A DNA stretch of 64,000 nt, taken from the NCBI GenBank assembly GCA_963666755.2, contig CAXXGW010000009.1:2108001-2172000 (forward strand), given 5' to 3'. Made by a program: the position numbers and the translations under genes. The first letter of the stretch is position 1; the number at the start of each line of letters is the position of its first letter. This stretch comes from CAXXOK01 sp963666755. Its GTDB lineage: Bacteria; Bacillota; Clostridia; Christensenellales; Aristaeellaceae. This document shows positions 1 to 9,811 of this stretch, piece after piece. Under the pieces are notes generated by a model, which was not told the DNA's origin, ran no database searches, and was given only the letters and a program-made list of their open reading frames with translations.

Positions 1-457
1 GGGATACCCTTTTCCTTTGCATCGCTCATGATGACATTGCTATTATAAGCCCAGTCCTTTCAGCACAAGTGACGTGTAATGTCTAGGCAGCAAAAAGGCT
101 GAATTATCTGTTATTCTCAAACGTTCTTTCAAATATAGTATAGCAGAGAAACGCAATGGTTACAAGAAAGGATAAAACTGTACGCGTTCTGAAAGCCACA
201 AACAGATATACGAACGGCTCTTGATGTACTTCCGGCTTGCTTGGCTTACGCCATGGTTCTTAACATGTGTCCTCTGAGACAGCCGATAACTCATTTCCTG
301 ATAAATGCAGTATTAGGAGAGTAAGGCCCTTTCAGTTTACTGGTACGTTGTAACTCAGCTAACCTTATCTTGCCATATCATGCTTTCCTTTTCTTCGTTG
401 TCCAATATGAATTGTAGACCTACAATCGTGCTTATATAATTTGCAAAACTAACGCAA
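1..457. other. Leading non-coding stretch
   Basis: No convincing complete gene is visible before the TetR promoter. A minus-strand reading frame runs off the left edge (open from about position 59, with an ATG at 27-29), but it has no ribosome binding site and is too short to identify. It could be the start or a fragment of a gene lying outside the window. Confidence 0.4.
411..426. promoter_or_regulatory. Candidate TetR operator
   Basis: ATTGTAG and CTACAAT form perfect 7-bp inverted arms around a 2-base spacer. The site lies 31 bp upstream of the -35 box of the following regulator gene. TetR-family proteins commonly bind such short palindromes near their own promoter; binding here is inferred. 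Confidence 0.4.
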
Positions 458-486
458 TTGACGATATTCCAAGGGAGTGATATAAT
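458..486 (+). promoter_or_regulatory. Sigma-A promoter of the TetR gene
   Basis: TTGACG (458-463) and a consensus TATAAT (481-486) are separated by exactly 17 bp. The TetR-family start codon lies 94 bp downstream of the -10 box. Confidence 0.75.
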
Positions 487-580
487 AAACAAACGATTGA
501 TAAGAATTTTATACAGCAATGAATATGCGCAAAGGTATTTTGTTATCCATATTGGTAGTGCGATATGAAAGGAATAGTCT

Positions 581-1198
581 ATGAAAAACAGAATCCTCGA
601 GTCTGGCAAAGCGAAATTGATCAGTGATGCTGCATTTACCTTGTTTCTGGAAAATGGCTACGAGGCTACTGGGATCATGGCGATCTGCCGAGCGGCCGAT
701 GCAGAATTACCCACCTTGTATTATCATTTCCCATCTAAGAAAGCATTGTTCCTATCCTTGGCAGAGAAGATGCTGGATGAATATCTGTCCAGTGTTCCAA
801 ACATCATATCCGACAAAATCGATGATCCCGAGAGCTACCTTCGGGGGTATTTCCTGTATATCATGCAATACACCATGACCCATGTTCCGGAAACTCGTTT
901 CTTTCTACGTTATTCCCTATTTCCGCCGGAGGAACTGCGGGAGGAAATACAAAACTTCCTATACAACGATCAAAAGCGAAAAAGCGAACTACTGCTGCCA
1001 GCCATGATGGCCTGCATAAGAAGCGGATTAGTGAGGCATACTGTTGATCATGCAATGTCATTATTCTGGAAGTTTTGCACGAACAACACATTTGATGTAA
1101 TCATGACGGCGTGGCAACCCGATACGAATGAGTTGCTGAACCTTTGGAACATGTTCATGCATTGTCGACTGTCCGAGAACTACGCTTCCCCGAAGTGA
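581..1198 (+). CDS. TetR/AcrR family transcriptional regulator
   Basis: This is a 205-residue DNA-binding repressor of the usual TetR length. Residues about 10-55 form the tetracycline-repressor type N-terminal domain, with a helix-turn-helix at about 29-53 that contains the diagnostic LYYHFPSKKALF pattern. The remaining helical part would bind an unknown ligand and mediate dimerisation. The start is supported by an AAAGGAA ribosome binding site 8 bp upstream, and the gene has its own consensus promoter. It lies upstream of, and parallel to, the cyclic-di-GMP genes. A hairpin with GGAGGTC/GACCTCC arms (1270-1302) separates it from the next gene. The regulated genes cannot be deduced. Confidence 0.9.
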   Translation: MKNRILESGKAKLISDAAFTLFLENGYEATGIMAICRAADAELPTLYYHFPSKKALFLSLAEKMLDEYLSSVPNIISDKIDDPESYLRGYFLYIMQYTMTHVPETRFFLRYSLFPPEELREEIQNFLYNDQKRKSELLLPAMMACIRSGLVRHTVDHAMSLFWKFCTNNTFDVIMTAWQPDTNELLNLWNMFMHCRLSENYASPK

Positions 1199-1269
1199 GG
1201 CCTTCTGTTATCCCAAGTCGATTGATTCACTCGATGCGATAGGCTTATGTTTCTTCCACGGCATGGTTA

Positions 1270-1302
1270 GGAGGTCACGCATAGCATATTGCGCGGACCT
1301 CC
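1270..1302 (+). terminator. Stem-loop between TetR and GGDEF gene
   Basis: GGAGGTC (1270-1276) and GACCTCC (1296-1302) are perfect inverted arms with a 19-base loop. There is no T-run behind it, so it may be a weak terminator or a leader structure of the next gene. Confidence 0.3.
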
Positions 1303-1325
1303 AGAAAAGGAAACGGGGTGTTATA

Positions 1326-3917
1326 ATGGCACGACAAGCCAATCGCGCGATCACTTTCGGTCTCGATTCGACTAATACCAAGCATTTACGCGTGATATCA
1401 CTGATGCTGGCTATTGTCATAGTATTTTTCGGCGCCTTCTATCTGCACTTTGCATGGTCAAGATACGAACATAGTGCTTCTACAGAAGCAATCGTCTTGG
1501 CACAGTCAGCCGAAGCGATGCTGCATCCGGAACATATCGCGATGCTATCTGGGGATTCAGCCGATTTAGACAGTGCTGAGTATCAGATGGCAAAACGAAG
1601 CCTGCAACGCTTGGTAAACATTGCAAACCCCATTCGGTTCGCCTATATACTGGCCGAGCGATCCAGCCAGATTGTTTTCCTGATGGATTCTGAAGAAAGC
1701 GACTCCCTCGATTATTCACCACCCGGTCAAGTATATACGGAAGCGACGCCTGAAGACTGGATACCTTTTCAAACCGGCGCAGTGAAACTCACCCAAGCGG
1801 TAACAGATCGCTGGGGAACCTGGATCAGCGCGTTGGTTCCGATCAAAGACCCAAACAACGATGCGGTAATCGCCGTTTTGGGTATCGATTATTCCGCTAT
1901 TGAGTGGAATCATACCTTATGGCTACGAATGATTCCAGACTTTGTTGTGGTTGTCAGCGTTTTAATTCTCTCCTTCTCTTTACTTCGTATATGGATGCTC
2001 CATACAGCGCTGAAGGGGCAAAGCAAAAAATTGGCGTTTGATGAGGCTCTTTATCGCAACGTCTTCAACAATGCCCCGATAGGGATCGCCATCGTTGAAG
2101 ACAAGCAATTTGTGACGCAGTCGCAATACAGTAACATGACAATGAATCCAATGTTTGAGCGTATTCTTGGTCGTTCGAATCATGAATTAAGCGTGATCAG
2201 TTGGCCAGAAATCACAGTCGCTGAAGATCTACAGGTAGATCTGGAGCAGTTTGCGCAGTTCAAAGCAGGAAAGATCAATGGATATGTGATGGAAAAACGC
2301 TTCATAAGACCCGATGGTTCGACGATATGGACGAATATGATTATCTCGCATCTGTCCCCAAGTCCCGATCGACGATTTGTACATCTTTGCCTGCTTGAGG
2401 ATATCTCAACCAGAAAAGAAATCGAACATGCGCTGCGAGAAAGCGAGCGCAGTAAATCAGTTTTAATTGCCAACCTGCCAGGCATGGCCTACCGTTGCCG
2501 ATATGATAGAGCGTGGACTATGCTGTTTGTATCTGACGGGTGTTTGGCGCTGACCGGGTATACTCCTGACAGCTTGCTCAAAAACCGAGATATCTCGTTC
2601 AATGACTTGATATCTGTCGAGTACAGAGACATGCTCTGGGAAGAATGGAAACGCGTGTTAAACCGCAGGGCGATATTCCGGCAGGAGTATGAGATCAGAA
2701 CCCGATCGGGCGAGAAGAAATGGGTTCTGGAGACCGGACAAGGGGTCATCGAGGATGATGGTACTGTACAGGTTCTTGAAGGAATCATTGTGGATATAAC
2801 AGAGCAACGAAAACGTCAGGAGCAGATCACATATCTTCAGGAGCATGATCTTCTGACCGGATTACTGAATACCAACCATTTTGAGAAGGTCAAGTGCGAT
2901 ATCGATACGCCTGACAATTGGCCGCTATCCTTTGCAATACTCGATATCAACGGCGTGCGTATGATCAATGACGCTTATGGACATGCCGAAGGCGACTATT
3001 TGATTGCAGAGGTAGCAAAGCTGATCAACAGTTGCTGTCGAAAAGATGACTTGCTCGCTCGCACTGGCGGTGATGAGTTTTCGTTGTTGATGCCACGAAC
3101 CAACAGTGACGAGGCAAATCATGTTGCAGCAACGATCAATGATTTGGTCGACAGCTACAATCGCACAAAAACGAAAACACAATACCAAGTGAGTCTCTGC
3201 ATGGGACTCAGTACGAAAGAATCAGACGGCCAAAGCCTCGAAGAGGTATGCCAGGCAGCCGAGAATCAATTGAAGAACCGAAAGCTTTTGAATCAGAAAA
3301 GCTCGCATAACGCAATCGTTGCTTCCATCATGGCCACATTGTACGTGAAGAGTCAGGAGTCGGAAGCGCATTGCTTGCGATTAGCCAAATTGACGCGCAT
3401 AGTTGCAAGCAAACTAGGCTCATCGCAAGGGATGCTGGATGACATTGAGCTGTTTGCGATGCTTCATGATATTGGAAAAATCGGTGTGGACGGAAGCATC
3501 CTCAATAAGCCGGGACCTTTGACGCAAGAGGAATGGGCACAGATGAAACTGCATTCTGAAATCGGCTATCGCATTGCAATGTCGACGCCCGCTCTTGAGC
3601 ACATTGCCGAGTATATCCTTCATCATCATGAACGCTGGGATGGTTCGGGGTATCCTGGCGGGGTGAAAGGGACGGGGATACCGTTACCGTCACGGATTCT
3701 GGCTGTAACCGATGCCTATGATGCCATGACCGAGACGCGGGTATATCGCAAAGCCTTGCAGCAGTCTTTCGCGCTTGAAGAGATTGAGCGTCAGGCGGGC
3801 ACACAGTTTGATCCTGATATTGCGCTGTTGTTTGTGAGCCTGATGCGTGAGCAAAATGAGAACGCTGCAACAAAGCCTAACGGGGAGGCGATCAATAATG
3901 AAGCGTTGCCTCATTAA
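1326..3917 (+). CDS. Membrane GGDEF/HD-GYP cyclic-di-GMP enzyme
   Basis: This 863-residue sensor protein probably makes and/or degrades cyclic di-GMP. It has two membrane segments (about residues 22-44 and 203-225) enclosing an extracytoplasmic sensor. These are followed by two PAS domains (about 245-375 and 385-500), a GGDEF domain with an intact GGDEF motif (581-585) and an upstream RxxD inhibitory-site motif (RKDD). An HD-GYP domain follows with the HD pair (around 714), HHHE, GYP (around 775) and DAYDAM all present. By family knowledge, GGDEF makes cyclic di-GMP and HD-GYP hydrolyses it; which activity dominates is unknown. An in-frame ATG exists 63 bp upstream, but only the start chosen has a GGGGTG ribosome binding site at proper spacing. 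The stop overlaps the next gene, implying co-translation. Confidence 0.9.
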   Translation: MARQANRAITFGLDSTNTKHLRVISLMLAIVIVFFGAFYLHFAWSRYEHSASTEAIVLAQSAEAMLHPEHIAMLSGDSADLDSAEYQMAKRSLQRLVNIANPIRFAYILAERSSQIVFLMDSEESDSLDYSPPGQVYTEATPEDWIPFQTGAVKLTQAVTDRWGTWISALVPIKDPNNDAVIAVLGIDYSAIEWNHTLWLRMIPDFVVVVSVLILSFSLLRIWMLHTALKGQSKKLAFDEALYRNVFNNAPIGIAIVEDKQFVTQSQYSNMTMNPMFERILGRSNHELSVISWPEITVAEDLQVDLEQFAQFKAGKINGYVMEKRFIRPDGSTIWTNMIISHLSPSPDRRFVHLCLLEDISTRKEIEHALRESERSKSVLIANLPGMAYRCRYDRAWTMLFVSDGCLALTGYTPDSLLKNRDISFNDLISVEYRDMLWEEWKRVLNRRAIFRQEYEIRTRSGEKKWVLETGQGVIEDDGTVQVLEGIIVDITEQRKRQEQITYLQEHDLLTGLLNTNHFEKVKCDIDTPDNWPLSFAILDINGVRMINDAYGHAEGDYLIAEVAKLINSCCRKDDLLARTGGDEFSLLMPRTNSDEANHVAATINDLVDSYNRTKTKTQYQVSLCMGLSTKESDGQSLEEVCQAAENQLKNRKLLNQKSSHNAIVASIMATLYVKSQESEAHCLRLAKLTRIVASKLGSSQGMLDDIELFAMLHDIGKIGVDGSILNKPGPLTQEEWAQMKLHSEIGYRIAMSTPALEHIAEYILHHHERWDGSGYPGGVKGTGIPLPSRILAVTDAYDAMTETRVYRKALQQSFALEEIERQAGTQFDPDIALLFVSLMREQNENAATKPNGEAINNEALPH

Positions 3918-6762
3918 AGCATTCGCACTACTGCTCATTTTCAGTCTTTCATGGATAGGGATGGCTGCACGAGCCCAGACATTGGACAACATCGACGATC
4001 TATCCGGGGTGTTCAGTCAACATGGCTCCGTCATGATGCTGATAGATCCCGACAGTGGCGCCATTGTGGATGCGAACAATGCGGCATCCGTATTCTATGG
4101 TTATGCCAAAGATCAATTAATCTCCATGCGTATCAGTGATATCAATGTGCTTACACCGCAAGAGATTGAAAAAGAGATGAAGGCGGCTGCTGCAGAGCAG
4201 CGTAATTACTTCGTATTTAGGCATCGGCTTTCCAGTGGAGAAACGAGAAATGTTGAAGTGTTTTCCTACCCGGTTATGGTTGGGAACAGACGCCTCCTAT
4301 TCTCGATTGTACATGATATAACGGATAAAGTGTTACTTCAACAAGAGATAAACAAACGCAACACGATTGGATTCATCATCGCAGGATTGGGGCTCGGCTT
4401 GCTTTCCATCCTGCTCGCGCTTGTCATTCGCAGCCGAAGGCGTATACGGGCCGCCAACCGCGATATTGCTTATACCAATTCAATGCTCAGAACCTTTATT
4501 GACGCGCAAGGCGATTGGGTTTATTTAAAGGATGCCAAATTGCGATATGTGTTTGTCAATCCAGCATTCGAGGCGTTTTACGGCAAGCCTGCGGAGCAGG
4601 TAATTGGCCTTGACGATTATTCCCTGACTGATAAAGCATTTGCGGAGCTTCGCCGAAAGACTGACGTAGACGTCCTGGAGAAAGGAACTCTTTTGCATGA
4701 CGAAACCCATTGGGGTGGAAAAATACTGGCGACGATCAAGTTCCCCGTTACATTGCCAGACGGACAAACGGGAGTAGGCGCGTACATTCGCGATATTACT
4801 GCGCAAAGGATGGAAGAGAGAAAACGGGAGAAAACCACCAAGCGTCTTTCCATCCTATCGGATATTTTGACGCGTAGCTTTCCAAACCAACAAGAACAAT
4901 TGGACTATGTGCTTCACGAAGCCTTAAGTCTTACCGATAGCCAATATGGGTATATCTACCTATATGATGACAATCGCCGGGAGTTTTCGCTCAACTCATG
5001 GACCAGAGGCGTTATGGAAAGCTGCAGCGTCGTCAATCCAAAAACGCTTTATGCGCTTGAGAGCACAGGCATATGGGGAGAAGTCGTGCGGCAGAAGAAA
5101 GCGATCATGCTCAACGATTTTCAAAGTCCGCATCCTCTTAAGAAGGGCTATCCGGCTGGACATGTAGCGCTTGAACGCTTTCTGTCTGTACTGGTTTTAA
5201 TCGATGGGCATATCGTGGCGGTGGTTGGTCTGGCGAACAAGCCATATGATTATGACGACAATGACGTCCTGGAATTGTCACTTTTAATGAACGGTGCCTG
5301 GAACACGCTCCAGCGGCATGAAATTCAGGAAAAATTGGCGTTTGAACGTTCAAGGTACCTACAAACCCTAGTCTCCATCGGTGATGGTGTGCTGGTGGTC
5401 GATCGTGATGGCAATGTGGAAATGATGAACCAGGTCGCGCAGAAGCTGACCGAATGGAGTCTGGAGGAAGCTCTGGGCCATCACTACTTACAGGTGTTTG
5501 TGATACAGCATGAACAAAAATCAGCACAGATCGCCGATCCGATTGCTGATGCTTTGAAATCTGGGAAAACGCAAGAATTGAGCAATCATGCAGTACTCGT
5601 TTCAAAATATGGGAAGACTTACAATCTTGAGGATAGTGCGGCGCCAATCCAATCCGAGTCGGGAGAAACAACGGGCGTTGTCTTGGTTTTTAGAGATGTG
5701 ACGGAGAAGCAGAGACAGCTGAAACAAATTGAGTACCTCAGCTTCCGTGACTCGCTGACGGGATTGTACAACCGAAGGTATGCCAGTGATGAGATGCAGC
5801 GACTGGATACGGATAGCAATCTTCCTCTGACGATCGTCATGGGGGATGTCAATGGGCTGAAGTTAACAAATGATGTATTCGGTCATGCGTATGGGGATCA
5901 ACTCTTACAATGTATCGGAGATGTTTTTCGGCGGTGTGGCAGACAAGATGATTTAATCGCCCGATGGGGCGGTGATGAGTTTGTATTACTTCTTCCCAGA
6001 ACGAAAGCAGACGAGGCGCAGAAACTCATCGAGCGGATCAAGGTGGAATTTGCCAAGGAGAAGATAAGATCCATCAAGGGCAGTATATCGTTGGGATTCG
6101 CCTGCAAAGAGCATATGGACGCCGATATCGCTTCAGTTCTCAGGCAGGCTGAAGAGGCTATGTATCAAGCCAAGACACTCGAGCGGGATGCGGTTCGTAA
6201 GAGCACTGTTGATGATATCGTCACAGCATTACACAACAGCAGCATACGGGAACGGGAGCATTCGGAGGCGGTCAGGGAGATTGCGCAGGCCATCGGGCGA
6301 GAGATGCATTTGTCAGACGTTGATATTCGCAACCTATCGGATGCGGCGTATCTTCACGACATTGGTAAAATCGTTCTGGATCCGCTACTTCTGAACATCA
6401 ACCATCATCTTTCGGATTATGAGTGGAATGAGATCAAGCGTCATCCGATCGTTGGGTACCGAATACTCAACGCGTTTGATGATACGCTGAGTCTTGCCGA
6501 ACCGGTGCTCGCTCATCAGGAACGTTGGGACGGTAACGGTTATCCTAGAGGGCTCAAGGGTAATGAAATTCCTTTGCTCGCAAGAATCATCGCGGTGGCT
6601 GAAAGCTACGAACGCATGAGGCATGAGTCTACAAACGCATCGGCTATGAGCACCGATGAGGCTCGACAAACCTTGCTTGACAATGCCGGCACTCAATTCG
6701 ATCCGGACATTGTTAACGTGCTCGTTGAGATGCTTGATCAGGATAATCTTGGGGGGTTGTAA
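3898..6762 (+). CDS. GGDEF protein with altered HD-GYP domain
   Basis: This 954-residue protein overlaps the previous gene by 20 bp and has a GGGAGG ribosome binding site. It begins with a signal peptide or membrane anchor, followed by an extracytoplasmic PAS-like domain, a membrane helix (around 160-180) ending in arginines, a PAS domain, a GAF domain and another PAS. A GGDEF domain (motif 691-695, RQDD inhibitory site upstream) and a C-terminal HD-GYP-like domain follow. The HD pair is kept (around 820), as are KRHP and GYP. However, the usual HHE is HQE (Q874) and the usual DAYDAM is ESYERM (E902), so two positions that normally bind metal are changed. The cyclase half looks active, whereas hydrolysis by the HD-GYP half is doubtful. 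Several sensors in one chain suggest integration of different signals. Confidence 0.88.
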   Translation: MKRCLIKAFALLLIFSLSWIGMAARAQTLDNIDDLSGVFSQHGSVMMLIDPDSGAIVDANNAASVFYGYAKDQLISMRISDINVLTPQEIEKEMKAAAAEQRNYFVFRHRLSSGETRNVEVFSYPVMVGNRRLLFSIVHDITDKVLLQQEINKRNTIGFIIAGLGLGLLSILLALVIRSRRRIRAANRDIAYTNSMLRTFIDAQGDWVYLKDAKLRYVFVNPAFEAFYGKPAEQVIGLDDYSLTDKAFAELRRKTDVDVLEKGTLLHDETHWGGKILATIKFPVTLPDGQTGVGAYIRDITAQRMEERKREKTTKRLSILSDILTRSFPNQQEQLDYVLHEALSLTDSQYGYIYLYDDNRREFSLNSWTRGVMESCSVVNPKTLYALESTGIWGEVVRQKKAIMLNDFQSPHPLKKGYPAGHVALERFLSVLVLIDGHIVAVVGLANKPYDYDDNDVLELSLLMNGAWNTLQRHEIQEKLAFERSRYLQTLVSIGDGVLVVDRDGNVEMMNQVAQKLTEWSLEEALGHHYLQVFVIQHEQKSAQIADPIADALKSGKTQELSNHAVLVSKYGKTYNLEDSAAPIQSESGETTGVVLVFRDVTEKQRQLKQIEYLSFRDSLTGLYNRRYASDEMQRLDTDSNLPLTIVMGDVNGLKLTNDVFGHAYGDQLLQCIGDVFRRCGRQDDLIARWGGDEFVLLLPRTKADEAQKLIERIKVEFAKEKIRSIKGSISLGFACKEHMDADIASVLRQAEEAMYQAKTLERDAVRKSTVDDIVTALHNSSIREREHSEAVREIAQAIGREMHLSDVDIRNLSDAAYLHDIGKIVLDPLLLNINHHLSDYEWNEIKRHPIVGYRILNAFDDTLSLAEPVLAHQERWDGNGYPRGLKGNEIPLLARIIAVAESYERMRHESTNASAMSTDEARQTLLDNAGTQFDPDIVNVLVEMLDQDNLGGL

Positions 6763-6879
6763 ATAGCCAGATGCACAATACCTTGCTTGTATACGAGTAG
6801 GAATGTCGCACTCGGGCAAAAGACAGCGCATCACCACAGACTACCAAAAAGCCAGAACTCTTGAAGGGAGTAATCCTGT

Positions 6880-9198
6880 ATGACAAAAGCAACGCGCCAG
6901 GAAAGCAAGTCAATTTGTGTCATGATCGGTGACGTCAGCCAAGATTTTTCTGCTGAGCTGATGAAAGGGATCTTTGATGCATCCAAAAGGGAAGGCATTC
7001 AACTGCTGTACCTAATGGGGATGCCAAGGCATGCGGAAGCAATCGATCAAGACGGCAAAGGGAAAAGAGCATATCATCATAATAGCGTCTATGACTATGC
7101 AACTCTTTTTGGCGCAGATGCGTATATCCTGTCCTGCGGATCACTGTCAGGTTTTGAGAATGAAAGTACGTTTCAATCCCTACTACAACGATTTGCCGCG
7201 CGTCCCTATGTTATTCTCCAAGAAAGTATACCTTCAAACCTTTTGGGGAAAACATGTATCACCATCGACAATTACAGTAGTTTCTGCCAATGTATTGAAC
7301 ACCTGATCGTCGTTCATCATTTACAGAAAATTGCCTTGCTTGCCGGGATTGCAGCCCATCCGGATTCTACAGAGCGTGTGCAGGCATATCGTGACACGAT
7401 GAATAAGTACGGACTACCAATTTCGGAAACGATGATCGAGCATGGCGATTTCTCGGAGTACTCGGATTATCAGGCTTCGCTGTTGATCGATAATAACCCC
7501 GGTTTAGAGGCAATCGCATGCTGTAATGACGAAATGGCCAAGGGCTGCTATCGAGTCTGTACCAAGCGAGGTTTGAAAGTCGGAAGAGATATCGCTATCA
7601 CAGGATTTGACAACTTTTCAACGAGCCGGTCATTAATTCCGCCACTAACGACCATCTCCCAAGACACCTATCAAATGGGAGAGATGGCTGTCATGCAAGC
7701 GATATCCTTACTGGAGGGAAAACAAGTTGATCCAATAAAGCTAAAAACAAAATTCCACATACGTCGTTCATGCGGTTGTTTTCCCGATACAGTACGGAAA
7801 CTGTTTCTTCTTGACGATTCTTCTTCCTTTATGGACATTGAGACCGTTCTGAAGAATATTTCGGTAGACCTTACCAATGCCTATTCCAATAGTGAGAAAG
7901 AGAGAAGCGGGTCGTTGGTGTTAGAATTTCTTCAGCATATCCATACTTTGCTCTCAGCTGAACGAGTAATATCGGTCGAAAAGTATACATTGGCGGACTG
8001 GCTTCAGTCTTTTGTAGAAGAATATGGAAGCTCGACCTATTTGCTTGCCAAACGACTAAACGACTATATGCTACAGATGCCAGAGCAAGCATTACAGATT
8101 CCTTCAATGAGAGACTTATATGACATTCTCTCCTATTCGCAAGGATTTTTATTCTCATATAAGGCGAGTATGGTTGAAAAAAATTTGGATGATTTCCGCG
8201 CACAATCTTGGTTTATACCCGAATTGATACGTGACCTAGTCGAGGGTGACATTGACGATGGAAGCGTGTTTTTGGAAGTTGTGAAGAGGCTTCACACGAT
8301 TGGCCTGAACCATATTTACATCTGTTTACTACCTGAACCCCGAGCGCTTAGTAATTTCGAGTCACAGAATGTGCCATGCGATGTATTAATCGCTGCATAT
8401 CATAGTGATACTGTAGTTCGCGCTTTTCCATGGGCACGTATGCCGTTGATAAGTTCTAAGGATACCCTTCAGAGCCTGCCCGATTTGCAGCGCACAACAC
8501 ACATGATGAGCTTCAGCATTTTCTCAGGGGATATGCAATATGGGATCCTTATGTGTGAAGCAGATGCAACAAAGTGTTCTTTATTGCATGTCGTCGGTCT
8601 GCAGCTGGGGATTCTGACGAACTTCTTGGATGTAAAACGAAAGGAGAGAATCGTAGCTAGTGAGTTGAACAATACTCGTGAGAAAAATGAGATCTTGAAC
8701 TTTCTAAATGAATATGACCCATTATGCGATATTCTCAACCGACGTGGTTTCATTGAGCGCGCTATTAAGCTGAACCGAGACAACATTGGCAAGAATGCGA
8801 TATGTGTGTTCCTTGATCTCGATCATTTGAAAGAAATCAATGATACCTTTGGTCACGTGAGGGGTGATACCGCCTTGGTTGCTGTAAGTGATATTCTCAG
8901 AAAGACTGTTCGAAGTAACGATTTGGTGGCACGTATCGGTGGCGATGAGTTTGTTGGGATGTTTTTGATTGACGCACCTGAACAAGAATATAATTTTCGG
9001 AGCAGGCTCAAACAGGCATTTGATCATTTCAATGATACGTCTGGTTATCCATATTATGTCGAAGCCTCAATGGGGATGACTTGCTTTACGTGTGATTACA
9101 AGCTAGAGATCAGCACAATTGTCAACAATGCGGATCAATTGCTGTATGAAGAGAAGAAGCACAAACGACCAAGCGCATTACGGCATAAAACACCGTAA
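6880..9198 (+). CDS. Diguanylate cyclase with LacI-like sensor domain
   Basis: This is a 772-residue protein without an evident signal peptide. Residues about 10-300 resemble the periplasmic-binding-protein fold of LacI/GalR regulators, with the typical AITGFDNF stretch and the PPLTTISQD ending, but the DNA-binding helix-turn-helix is missing. A helical middle region (about 310-600) leads to a GGDEF domain (motif 687-691, RSND inhibitory site upstream). The likely role is a cytoplasmic diguanylate cyclase tuned by a sugar or similar small molecule; this is inferred. The start has a GGGAG ribosome binding site. It lies 117 bp after the previous cyclic-di-GMP gene in the same direction. Confidence 0.88.
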   Translation: MTKATRQESKSICVMIGDVSQDFSAELMKGIFDASKREGIQLLYLMGMPRHAEAIDQDGKGKRAYHHNSVYDYATLFGADAYILSCGSLSGFENESTFQSLLQRFAARPYVILQESIPSNLLGKTCITIDNYSSFCQCIEHLIVVHHLQKIALLAGIAAHPDSTERVQAYRDTMNKYGLPISETMIEHGDFSEYSDYQASLLIDNNPGLEAIACCNDEMAKGCYRVCTKRGLKVGRDIAITGFDNFSTSRSLIPPLTTISQDTYQMGEMAVMQAISLLEGKQVDPIKLKTKFHIRRSCGCFPDTVRKLFLLDDSSSFMDIETVLKNISVDLTNAYSNSEKERSGSLVLEFLQHIHTLLSAERVISVEKYTLADWLQSFVEEYGSSTYLLAKRLNDYMLQMPEQALQIPSMRDLYDILSYSQGFLFSYKASMVEKNLDDFRAQSWFIPELIRDLVEGDIDDGSVFLEVVKRLHTIGLNHIYICLLPEPRALSNFESQNVPCDVLIAAYHSDTVVRAFPWARMPLISSKDTLQSLPDLQRTTHMMSFSIFSGDMQYGILMCEADATKCSLLHVVGLQLGILTNFLDVKRKERIVASELNNTREKNEILNFLNEYDPLCDILNRRGFIERAIKLNRDNIGKNAICVFLDLDHLKEINDTFGHVRGDTALVAVSDILRKTVRSNDLVARIGGDEFVGMFLIDAPEQEYNFRSRLKQAFDHFNDTSGYPYYVEASMGMTCFTCDYKLEISTIVNNADQLLYEEKKHKRPSALRHKTP

Positions 9199-9718
9199 AT
9201 CAATGCAGGAGCATCCTTACACGATTCTTCGTTCAGAGTGCATCCACCTAGATCAACAATATAAGCATTTTCATGAAAGGGCATCAATCTCAATACGAGG
9301 TCGGTATCCTTTCGTATGGGCGGAGCGTGTTGATTTGTAAGGGGTTCGGAAAATTCGGTGCTGTCATCCTGATACTGTCAAGGCATGTTCGCAATTTCGA
9401 GGTACTCCACCAATGAACTAGGCCGCTTGAAGCAACAAGGTACGAATGGGTTCGTGATGCAACACCTTTACGAGCTTGAGAAGGAACGCGCCAACTGACG
9501 CCTTTGTTCACCGCCCCTATCAAGGTCAACCCGCCGCAAGCGGCGGTGGCTACTTGGCGACCTGCATGGTGCTTTGGTTCGGGGAATCTGGAAATATCAT
9601 CTGGCGACTATCACTGGGCCATAGGGCTCCTGCAAATGTGTGCAAAATTCTTGACGTGACCCAAAGCTGTTCATTACAACTTTCTCCGCTTATCAGAACA
9701 TTTTAGTCAAAAATTGTA
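9199..9718. other. Intergenic region, no recognisable gene
   Basis: No gene is identifiable in these roughly 520 bp. An open frame of about 40 codons (9376-9498, plus strand) looks protein-like in composition but has no start signal. A CCGCCGC/GCGGCGG hairpin (9531-9546) may be a terminator. The base composition is GC-richer than that of the AbiE genes that follow. Confidence 0.4.
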
Positions 9719-9798
9719 TTGACGCCAACTGAAAATAGGCTTATACTTGTATTACTACTTTCTCCGCTCCAATAACTGTTATAGTAAAAAGTAGTAAT
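9673..9798. promoter_or_regulatory. AbiE promoter with repeated operator sites
   Basis: TTGACG (9719-9724) and TATACT (9742-9747) are 17 bp apart. The 18-base motif ATTACAACTTTCTCCGCT (9673-9690) recurs with one mismatch at 9751-9768, and its first 11 bases recur inverted as AAAGTAGTAAT at 9788-9798. The sites thus bracket the promoter and cover the expected transcription start. AbiEi antitoxins are known to bind repeats at their own promoter, so autoregulation is likely. Confidence 0.65.
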
Positions 9799-9811
9799 GG
9801 AGGGTGTTGCC

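Noticed and set aside
1..62. Minus-strand open frame at the left edge
   Set aside because: It is only about 20 codons inside the window, with no ribosome binding site and no recognisable motif.
355..609. Minus-strand 84-codon open frame over the TetR promoter
   Set aside because: It covers the consensus promoter and the palindrome of the TetR gene and has no start signal.
9376..9498. Forty-codon protein-like frame before AbiE
   Set aside because: It has no start codon with ribosome binding site and no recognised family; too short to call.
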